Origin: Alphaproteobacteria bacterium
Lineage (GTDB): Bacteria > Pseudomonadota > Alphaproteobacteria > RF32 > CAG-239
Length of the DNA stretch: 54,789 bases
Assembly: GCA_016283295.1 (NCBI GenBank)
Contig: JAEEMQ010000006.1
Location: forward strand, 1-54,789
Direction of reading: 5' to 3'
A model generated the notes under the pieces. It ran no database searches. It was not told the DNA's origin and was given only the letters and a program-made list of their open reading frames with translations. This document shows, one piece after another, positions 47,169 through 54,789 of the stretch (the stretch's first letter is position 1; every line of letters begins with the position of its first letter). The translations under genes and the position numbers were made by a program.

Positions 47169-50100
47169 TTAGCAATACAGCAAATCCAGCAACTTACCGA
47201 CGGTCTTTTTCAAAATGGCAATCCGCTCGTTATAAGAGGACAAATCTCTATCAACAAACAGCTTCTGGTCCGGCCGGATTTTGAACACCCCGAACGAGCG
47301 CGACACCAAATCTATCAGTTTATCCGCCGCCGCAAATTTGTTGTTGTGGAAGGCAATCAAAATCCCTTTGGCGCCGGCATCGACTTTGGCAATATTGGCA
47401 CGATAACACAGCTGTTTGATTTCGATGGTTTGCAACAAATTTTCCACCTCCGACGGAATGGCGCCGAAACGGTCGATCAGCTCCTCGCGCATATCCGCCA
47501 GTTCATTAGCGTCTTTGAGCGCACCGATACGACGATACAGTCCCAAACGCACACCCAAATCGCGTACATATTCTTCCGGAATCAACAGCGGTACGCCGGT
47601 CGTTATCTGCGGGGCCCAATCGGAATTGCCGAGCGCGGCATTAATTTCCGCCTCGTGTCCGGCCTTTTGCCGCTGAATTTCCTCGTCGAGCATTTGATGA
47701 TACAGAGCTATACCAACGTCTTTAATGTGTCCCGATTGTTCGGTACCCAAAACATTGCCGGAGCCGCGAATATCCATATCGTGACTGGCAAGCGAAAATC
47801 CGGCACCGAGCGTATCGAGCGCCCGCAAAATATCGAGCCGCTTTTCCGCCACCGGATTGAGCTTTTTCTGCGGCGGTACCGTAAAATAACAATAGCCGCG
47901 GATTTTCGAACGCCCTATTCTGCCCCTGAGTTGATACAGTTGTGCCAAACCGAACATATCGGCGCGATGAATAATCATGGTGTTGACGCGCGGCATATCG
48001 ATACCCGATTCAATAATCGTTGTTGAAAGCAACACATCGTATTTGCCGTCGGCAAAGGCACCGATAACGTCTTCGAGTTGCTTGGCCGGCATCTGCCCGT
48101 GCGCCACCGCGATTTTCACATCAGGCACCAATGTACGCAACGTTTTTTCCATCTGCGGAATATCCGAAACCCGCGGACACACAAAAAACGTCTGGCCGCC
48201 GCGGAATTTTTCGCGATATATTGCCTCTTTAATCATCACCGCATCAAACGGCATCACAAAAGTACGCGCCGCCAATCGGTCCACCGGCGGAGTGGCGATA
48301 ATACTGAGTTGCTTTACTCCGGTCAGCGAAAGTTGCAACGTGCGCGGTATCGGCGTGGCGCTCAAGGTCAGCACGTGCACGTCGGATTTCAGTGCTTTGA
48401 GTTTTTCTTTGTGCGCCACCCCGAAATGCTGTTCTTCGTCAATAATCAGCAACCCCAAGTCGGAAAAAGCAATATCTTTAGCCAGAAGCGCGTGGGTGCC
48501 GATAACAATATCAACCGCGCCGGATTTCAGGCCTTCTTTGGTTTCGCGCATTTCTTTGGCGGTAGTCAGACGCGACAGCATTCGCACCTTGAGCGGAAAG
48601 CCTTGCATACGCTCAATAAAGTTCAGATAATGTTGACGCGCCAGCAAAGTAGTCGGTACAATCAGCGCCACCTGTGAGCCGGACATCGCCACCGTAAACG
48701 CGGCACGCAAAGCCACCTCGGTTTTACCGAAACCGACGTCGCCGCAAACCAGTCTGTCCATAGGTTCTCCTGCGCCCAAATCCTGCAATACGTCTTGAAT
48801 GGCGTGGAGTTGGTCATCGGTTTCGTTAAACGGAAATTTGGAGCAAAACTCATCATAAATCCCGCCCTGCGTAACAAAACATTCGGCGGTTTTGAAGTGT
48901 CTTTCCGCGGCGATTTTAATCAGCTTTTCGGCAATATCCTTGATTTTTTCTTTGACTTTGGCCTTTTTAGCCTGCCATGCCGCACCGCCCAACACATCGA
49001 GTTGTACGTTTTCGTCATCGGAGCCGTAACGTGACAACACATCGATATTTTCTACCGGCACAAACAGCTTATCATCGTGGGCATACACTATTTTCAAACA
49101 ATCGTGCGGCGCCCCGCCGGCCATAATATTCTCCAGCCCCATAAAGCGGCCGATACCGTGTTCGATATGCACCACCAACTCGCCGACGGCCAGCGCCGAA
49201 ACATCGGCAATAAAATCTTTGGAAGTTACTTTTTTGGCTTTGCGATGCTGACGTTCGCCCAAAATATCCTGTTCGGAAATCAAGCACCATTCCTTATCGC
49301 GAAAACCATGGGCCAAATCCGCCAACACCAGCGCTGTTTTTTTGGCCGCCGCCAACTGCGAAGCCTGTACCCAATCGTCGGCCAAAACCACATTTTTAAT
49401 ACCGTGTTCGTTCATCAGATTAAACAGACGTTCGCGCGAACCTTCGGCATAACAACAAACAATCCGCTTGCGTCGGGCATTTTCGTTCAAATAGTCATTG
49501 AGTTCGGCATAAACCGCCGCCGCACTCACGTTTTTGCTGTGCGCAAAATCACGCCCCGGAACGGTTTGCATATCAACAACTTCGTCACTCGGCTGAGCCG
49601 CCAACGCGCTGAACATCGCCGCCTTTTTACTCTGCAATTTTTGCGTAAATTCGGCCTCGGTTAAATACAGCATTTCCGGTTTTATCGGGCGATATGCCTC
49701 GTCATCGAGCTTGCCTCGATGCATATTTGCGGCTTCCAGACGCGCGGTATAATAGTCGTATATGCTCTCGGTTTTGGCCTTAAGCGCCTCGTCAACGTTA
49801 CGCCCGACGGCAACCGCCGCATTCGGCACATAATCAAACAAAGTCGGCAACGCGTCGGCATAAAACAGCGGCAACCAATTTTCCATACCGATATATTTGC
49901 GCCGCTCGGAAATCGCCTCGTAAAGCTCGTCGTGCATACCGTCGGCACCGAACAATTCGCGGTATTTTTCGCGAAAATTGCGCACGGTGTCGGCATCCAA
50001 AACCACCTCGCCCGCCACCTGAAAATCATATTCTTGCAACTCGCCGGAAGTGCGTTGCGTCACCGCATCAAAAAAGCGCAGACGCTCGACTTCTTCATCA

Positions 50101-50645
50101 AACAAATCAATTCTGAGCGGATAATCGGTACCGCTCGGAAAAATATCGACAATATCGCCGCGCACCGCGTATTCGCCGGGTTCCATTACCTGTTCGACGC
50201 GGGTATAACCGTTGAGCGCGATATAATGCAAAAAGTCGTCAAAACGAAGCGTACCGCCGACTTTGATTTTTTTCTGGGCGTTGCGGAAAATTTTGGCCGG
50301 CGGAAGTTTTTGCAACACCGCTCCCAGACTGGTTACGATAATCAGCGGCTGCTTAAACTCGCTCAGCACCAGCTGCGACATCACGGAAATTCGCCGCGCC
50401 ATAATGTTGGGATTAGGCGAAACGCGGTCATACGGCACGGTGTCCCACGCCGGAAATTCCAGCACCGTAAACTCGGGGTGCGTCAGGCGCAACATTGAGG
50501 CAGTCTGTGCCAAAGCATTACCGTCGGCCGCAATATATATCAGCGGTCGTTCTTTTGACGCCATCAAAGCCAGCACCCACGGCTCGTAACCGTCGCAAAC
50601 CGAGGTCACTTTTTTGCCGCACAATGCATTAAAATCCTGTTGCAT
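47169..50645 (-). CDS. mfd: transcription-repair coupling factor
   Basis: VCGDVGFGKTEVALRAAF, DEEQHFGV, TLSATPIPRTL, LRGRIGRS; start corrected to 50645. Confidence 0.97.
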   Translation of the reverse strand: MQQDFNALCGKKVTSVCDGYEPWVLALMASKERPLIYIAADGNALAQTASMLRLTHPEFTVLEFPAWDTVPYDRVSPNPNIMARRISVMSQLVLSEFKQPLIIVTSLGAVLQKLPPAKIFRNAQKKIKVGGTLRFDDFLHYIALNGYTRVEQVMEPGEYAVRGDIVDIFPSGTDYPLRIDLFDEEVERLRFFDAVTQRTSGELQEYDFQVAGEVVLDADTVRNFREKYRELFGADGMHDELYEAISERRKYIGMENWLPLFYADALPTLFDYVPNAAVAVGRNVDEALKAKTESIYDYYTARLEAANMHRGKLDDEAYRPIKPEMLYLTEAEFTQKLQSKKAAMFSALAAQPSDEVVDMQTVPGRDFAHSKNVSAAAVYAELNDYLNENARRKRIVCCYAEGSRERLFNLMNEHGIKNVVLADDWVQASQLAAAKKTALVLADLAHGFRDKEWCLISEQDILGERQHRKAKKVTSKDFIADVSALAVGELVVHIEHGIGRFMGLENIMAGGAPHDCLKIVYAHDDKLFVPVENIDVLSRYGSDDENVQLDVLGGAAWQAKKAKVKEKIKDIAEKLIKIAAERHFKTAECFVTQGGIYDEFCSKFPFNETDDQLHAIQDVLQDLGAGEPMDRLVCGDVGFGKTEVALRAAFTVAMSGSQVALIVPTTLLARQHYLNFIERMQGFPLKVRMLSRLTTAKEMRETKEGLKSGAVDIVIGTHALLAKDIAFSDLGLLIIDEEQHFGVAHKEKLKALKSDVHVLTLSATPIPRTLQLSLTGVKQLSIIATPPVDRLAARTFVMPFDAVMIKEAIYREKFRGGQTFFVCPRVSDIPQMEKTLRTLVPDVKIAVAHGQMPAKQLEDVIGAFADGKYDVLLSTTIIESGIDMPRVNTMIIHRADMFGLAQLYQLRGRIGRSKIRGYCYFTVPPQKKLNPVAEKRLDILRALDTLGAGFSLASHDMDIRGSGNVLGTEQSGHIKDVGIALYHQMLDEEIQRQKAGHEAEINAALGNSDWAPQITTGVPLLIPEEYVRDLGVRLGLYRRIGALKDANELADMREELIDRFGAIPSEVENLLQTIEIKQLCYRANIAKVDAGAKGILIAFHNNKFAAADKLIDLVSRSFGVFKIRPDQKLFVDRDLSSYNERIAILKKTVGKLLDLLYC

Positions 50646-50727
50646 ATCTTTTGCTTTCCGATTTACAAACTTGTCTAAAATATATACAATAAAGCAGTTA
50701 TCGCAACAAAAAAGAAGAATAATCAAC

Positions 50728-52809
50728 ATGCGCCCGAGTATTTTATATCCGCTGTTCGCGCCGCTTGAAACCTTAAGCGGTATCGGCAAGCGTTATTGCG
50801 TATTGATGAATAATCTTTGCGGCGGCAAAGTGATTGATTTGCTGTGGCATCTGCCGAGCGGGTTTATCGACCGACGCTGTAATGTTCCTTTGTCGCAGGC
50901 AGCCGACGGCAAAATCTGGACCGGCAAGGTGCGGGTGGTGGAACACGCGGTGCCTAAAACCAAAAAACAGCCGTATCGTATTGCGGTTGAAGATAATACC
51001 GACCAGCTGATTTTGGTGTTTTTCAAGGTGTTCGGCGACAGTATTACCAAACAATTTCCGGTGGGGGCCGAAAAAATCATCAGCGGTAAAATCGAGATAT
51101 TTAACGGGCAGTTGCAGATGAGTCATCCCGATTATGCGGTAGATGCCGCCAAACCGGAGCAGATGCCGCAGATTGAAACGGTGTATCCGCTGACGGCCGG
51201 CATTACCAATAAAATGCTCAATAAGCAGATTTTTCAGGCACTCGCACGGGTGCCGGATTTACCGGAATGGCAAGACGAGCGCTATTTGAACAAACAAAAA
51301 TGGCCGAGTTTCAAACAAGCATTATGGACGGCGCATCATCCGCATAATTTTGCCGATATCGAAGCCAATGCTCCGGCGCGGCAACGTCTGGCTTATGATG
51401 AGTTGCTCGCCAATCAGCTCTCGCTTGCCGTTGTGCGCGGACGCCTCAAAAAGCAAAAAGGCCGTTCGCTTGCTAATGACGGCAAACTCAAAGAAAAACT
51501 GCTCGCGGTTCTGCCGTTTGCGTTGACGGCGGCGCAAAAACGCGTGATTGCCGAAATCGAAAGCGACTTATTCGGCGATTATCGCATGTCGCGACTGCTG
51601 CAAGGCGATGTCGGCAGCGGCAAAACCATCGTGGCGTTGCTGACCATGCTTAATGCCGTTGAATGCGGCTCTCAGGCGGCAATTATGGCGCCGACCGAAA
51701 TTCTGGCGGAACAGCACGCCGAAACTATTTCCGAGCTGTGCGCCAAGATCGGCATAAAAACCGCTCTGCTGACCGGAAACGTTAAAGGCAAAGCGCGTAA
51801 ACAGCTGTTGGAAGAACTGGCCGCCGGCAATATCGATATTCTCATCGGCACGCATGCGCTGTTCACCGAAGACGTAACTTTTAAGGATTTGGCCTACGTT
51901 ATTGTTGACGAGCAACATCGCTTCGGCGTGAAACAACGGCTTAATCTTTCGCAAAAAGGCCGGCTCTGCGACGTGTTGGTTATGACAGCCACACCGATTC
52001 CGCGCACGTTGGTATTAACGCAATTCGGCGATATGGAATACTCCAAAATCGACGAGCTGCCGGCGGGACGCAAACCGGTTGCCACCACGGTTATGCCGCT
52101 TAGCAAAATTCACAATGTGGTTGAAGCACTGCAACGCAAGCTGAGCACCGGAACCCAGGCTTACTGGGTGTGTCCGCTGGTTGAGGAATCCGAAAAAATC
52201 GACCTTTCCGCCGCCACCGAACGTTATGAGTCTTTGCAAAAAGTATTCGGCAATCAAGTCGGCCTGATTCACGGCAAAATGAAAGAAAGCGAAAAAGATG
52301 CCATTATGGAAAGTTTCAAACGGGGCGAGCTCAAACTTTTGGTTTCCACCACCGTAATTGAAGTCGGAGTAAATGTGCCGAACGCCACGATTATGGTCAT
52401 CGAGCACGCCGAGCGCTTCGGCTTGGCGCAGCTGCACCAGTTACGCGGCCGTATTAAGCGCGGTTTTGAGGCCGGCAGTTGTATTTTGATGTACGGTTAT
52501 CCGCTCAGCGAGGTTTCGCGGGCGCGGCTGAATACGATTAAAAGCACCGAAGACGGCTTTTTAATCGCCGAAGAGGACCTCAAATTGCGTGGCGGCGGCG
52601 AAGTTTTGGGCACACGACAATCGGGCTTCAGCAACTTCCGTGTAGCCGATTTGAGCGTGCACGGCGATTTACTCTTAACCGCCAGCAAAGACGCGGCGCT
52701 GATTTTGCGACAGGACCCGAACCTGCAATCGCCGCGCGGACAGGCTTTGCGCACCCTCCTCTATTTGTTTGAACAAGACGAGGCGATTAAAACCTACAAC
52801 GCCGGCTGA
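50728..52809 (+). CDS. recG: ATP-dependent DNA helicase RecG
   Basis: LQGDVGSGKTIVALL, DEQHRFGV, MTATPIPRTL, QLRGRIKRG; start corrected to 50728. Confidence 0.96.
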   Translation: MRPSILYPLFAPLETLSGIGKRYCVLMNNLCGGKVIDLLWHLPSGFIDRRCNVPLSQAADGKIWTGKVRVVEHAVPKTKKQPYRIAVEDNTDQLILVFFKVFGDSITKQFPVGAEKIISGKIEIFNGQLQMSHPDYAVDAAKPEQMPQIETVYPLTAGITNKMLNKQIFQALARVPDLPEWQDERYLNKQKWPSFKQALWTAHHPHNFADIEANAPARQRLAYDELLANQLSLAVVRGRLKKQKGRSLANDGKLKEKLLAVLPFALTAAQKRVIAEIESDLFGDYRMSRLLQGDVGSGKTIVALLTMLNAVECGSQAAIMAPTEILAEQHAETISELCAKIGIKTALLTGNVKGKARKQLLEELAAGNIDILIGTHALFTEDVTFKDLAYVIVDEQHRFGVKQRLNLSQKGRLCDVLVMTATPIPRTLVLTQFGDMEYSKIDELPAGRKPVATTVMPLSKIHNVVEALQRKLSTGTQAYWVCPLVEESEKIDLSAATERYESLQKVFGNQVGLIHGKMKESEKDAIMESFKRGELKLLVSTTVIEVGVNVPNATIMVIEHAERFGLAQLHQLRGRIKRGFEAGSCILMYGYPLSEVSRARLNTIKSTEDGFLIAEEDLKLRGGGEVLGTRQSGFSNFRVADLSVHGDLLLTASKDAALILRQDPNLQSPRGQALRTLLYLFEQDEAIKTYNAG

Positions 52810-52861
52810 CATCAGGTTACAAAAACAGCCGGATTGCTCCGGCTGCGATTTATATTCAAAA

Positions 52862-54421
52862 CTATCTCTCATTCCAGCGTTCGTGCTGGTATTCGCCAAG
52901 TGATTTAAGTTCTTTCTTGTCCATCTGAGCCTTATATTTTTTATACTCGGCGGCAGTAATTTTTTTACTCCCTATTCCTTTTCCTTCCATACACGAGACA
53001 TTATTGTCATACACTGTCATTTTACTCTTCTTAACATCGGCACCGGTAAGCTCAATCCGGTTGCCGTCATACTTGTATATAGGTTGCGCCGTAGTAATCT
53101 CCGATACACTTTTAACTCCGCCCTCACCTTTGGAAATCAGTTTAGATTCAAGCAAAACTTCTTCGTTATCATCACCCTTAATTTTATAGCCTTGGGGATG
53201 CGGCTTAAAATCGAGCCTTTTTTCAACGGTAACCACTTCTATACTTCCCTTTTCGCCGGGATATATCATGAAAAACTCGTTTTTATCCGTTACAACACTT
53301 GCTTTCCATGCATCAAAATATCCGTAGTGCTTATTATCTTCATCGTGTGCGATACTCGCCTGTCCGAAATCTACGGAAGTAATTTTTGCCGGTGATTTCA
53401 AAAAAGAAGAAAACAGTTTTTTGACCGCAGCTTTATCGCCCAACTCTTTCCAATCAGGTAATTCTTTACGAGGTTCAAATGCCGGATGCGTATAATCACC
53501 GCTGCTTTGATATACGTGGTATTCCCCTCCTGTAAAATATTCTTCCAGCGAAGAAGCTCTGGCGCGTAATTTTTCAATTCTATCCTGATTTTCCTTCCAA
53601 ATAATTTCGTTAACTTCACTTTGCGTTCTGTCAGCTCTTTCCGACTTCGGCAGATATTGGTGAAACTCATTTAACGTGTAATAACCGCTTTCCGTTTCCT
53701 CCTGTGTTTTGGAATTTCTGATTTTGTATAAAGAACGGGCAGCCTGCTCTCCTAATGTGTTATCGGCGGCAACAAGCGCACGCCAGCACGATTTCAATCT
53801 GCCGAAAGTTTGCCCGCCGTCGCATTTATGGTGCTGTATGGCCGATGTTAGGACCTGTGCGATTTTCGGCGCCAAATGCGGCTTATTTTCAGCGGCATCT
53901 TCAAGCCCGTAGTTATATGATTGATAAAAGTAGAAATTATTGTTTTCTTTAAATTTACTCTTTTTCTCGGCAAATTTTTTCCAGGTTGCCAGAACTTCGT
54001 TTTCCAATTCCGGCGGGCACGCACCCAATATATATCCCAAAGCTTTGCAACATCCTCCGAGCGACGCGTTATCATGGCACAGGGCAGATGATACTTTCTT
54101 TATGAGTTTCAGCCCCCGTTCGGAAAATTCCGGATTTTTAGAGACAAAAGTTCCCAAATAACCCGACAGGTGTTCCAACTCCAACCCGTTATAATTAAAC
54201 GCTCTGTTACCGGATAATTTTTTGCCCCAATATTTGATAAATTCGGCTGTATCGGTTTTGGCCGTATCGGAAAACAAAGACTCATACTTTTTCATTCCTT
54301 CTTCAGCCAGCTCAGGGTACTCTTCAGCAATATCGTTGATTACATATAATTGATCTTCCAGCGAAGAATTCCCGCATCTTGCGTCAAACTCTTTTTCGAA
54401 CTGTTCCTCGGCGTTGCTCAT
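52862..54421 (-). CDS. 519-aa hypothetical protein (helical N-half, beta-rich C-half)
   Basis: Long intact ORF with SD (ggagag); no family recognised. Confidence 0.7.
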   Translation of the reverse strand: MSNAEEQFEKEFDARCGNSSLEDQLYVINDIAEEYPELAEEGMKKYESLFSDTAKTDTAEFIKYWGKKLSGNRAFNYNGLELEHLSGYLGTFVSKNPEFSERGLKLIKKVSSALCHDNASLGGCCKALGYILGACPPELENEVLATWKKFAEKKSKFKENNNFYFYQSYNYGLEDAAENKPHLAPKIAQVLTSAIQHHKCDGGQTFGRLKSCWRALVAADNTLGEQAARSLYKIRNSKTQEETESGYYTLNEFHQYLPKSERADRTQSEVNEIIWKENQDRIEKLRARASSLEEYFTGGEYHVYQSSGDYTHPAFEPRKELPDWKELGDKAAVKKLFSSFLKSPAKITSVDFGQASIAHDEDNKHYGYFDAWKASVVTDKNEFFMIYPGEKGSIEVVTVEKRLDFKPHPQGYKIKGDDNEEVLLESKLISKGEGGVKSVSEITTAQPIYKYDGNRIELTGADVKKSKMTVYDNNVSCMEGKGIGSKKITAAEYKKYKAQMDKKELKSLGEYQHERWNER

Positions 54422-54512
54422 ATATTCTCTCCTTGTCCGAATATATTGTTTTGATGCTTAATTATGCCTTTTTACTGGACAAAAGTCAAGTTCTTTTCGG
54501 GCAGAGCAAATA

Positions 54513-54556
54513 AAAAAAACACCCTGGGTGGTATTACTATCACTCAGGGTGTTTTT
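54513..54556 (-). terminator. rRNA operon terminator
   Basis: AAAAACACCCTGgGTG ... CACtCAGGGTGTTTTT downstream of 5S on the minus strand. Confidence 0.88.
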
Positions 54557-54602
54557 CTGATTAGCTATAAAAATAAAACAATAAACAAGGAGTAGTAATC
54601 AG

Positions 54603-54720
54603 AAGAACCGGCAGCTACCGACTCTCCCGTGTCTTAAGACAAAGTACCATAGGCGTAAAGAGGTTTAACGTCCGAGTTCGGAATGGGATCGGGTGGGACA
54701 CTCTTGCTATTACCACCGGT
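54603..54720 (-). rRNA. rrf: 5S ribosomal RNA
   Basis: Reverse complement contains CCCACCCGATCCCATTCCGAACTCGGACGTTAAACC...GGGAGAGTCGGTAGCTGCCGG. Confidence 0.95.
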
Positions 54721-54789
54721 TCATCAGATTACTACGATAAAGCTGAGCTAGTAACGACTTAGCAAAATATTTATATTGTAAGAAACAAG

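Noticed and set aside
47346-48677. Overlapping plus-strand ORFs (226, 217, 199 aa) opposite mfd
   Set aside because: Several competing frames over one conserved gene are typical antisense artefacts.
54603-54720. Calling a full rRNA operon
   Set aside because: Only 5S is visible; 23S and 16S would lie beyond the right edge on the minus strand.

Overview
This 54.8 kb window looks like a chromosomal segment of an alphaproteobacterium, judged from gene content only (GapR/DUF2312, MJ0042 zinc ribbon + DUF3426 protein, gatCAB, dnaG-rpoD). Most of it is core housekeeping: HU, tRNA-Leu(CAA), a BamE-like lipoprotein, YceD, a long minus-strand gene run ftsE-ftsX-ydcF-plsC-sppA-gatC-gatA-gatB-sulfatase-like-yejE-yejF, yqeY-dnaG-rpoD, rpmG, xerC, a divergent mfd/recG pair, tolB, ruvX, and a 5S rRNA at the right edge (minus strand). 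The accessory material lies mainly at 33.2-37.7 kb and 40.7-43.8 kb. The first block is a tandem cluster of four paralogous leucine-rich-repeat-like proteins. The second has three parts: (i) a phage-ejection/polymorphic-toxin-like gene whose 3' tail is duplicated downstream, each tail copy followed by a paralogous small membrane protein; (ii) a possible leader-peptide attenuator before it; (iii) a promoter-to-terminator, about 190 nt, strongly structured candidate non-coding RNA at 43079-43275, just upstream of a SLOG-like (Rossmann) gene, with an alternative 8-bp pairing that could compete with its closing stem and terminator. I consider (iii) the best candidate for an undescribed system. Other items of interest are an unannotated 23-aa membrane microprotein, a degenerate tandem-repeat array, a MITE-like palindrome and a short FtsK-like motor. 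All family names come from reading the translations by eye; no database search was run.
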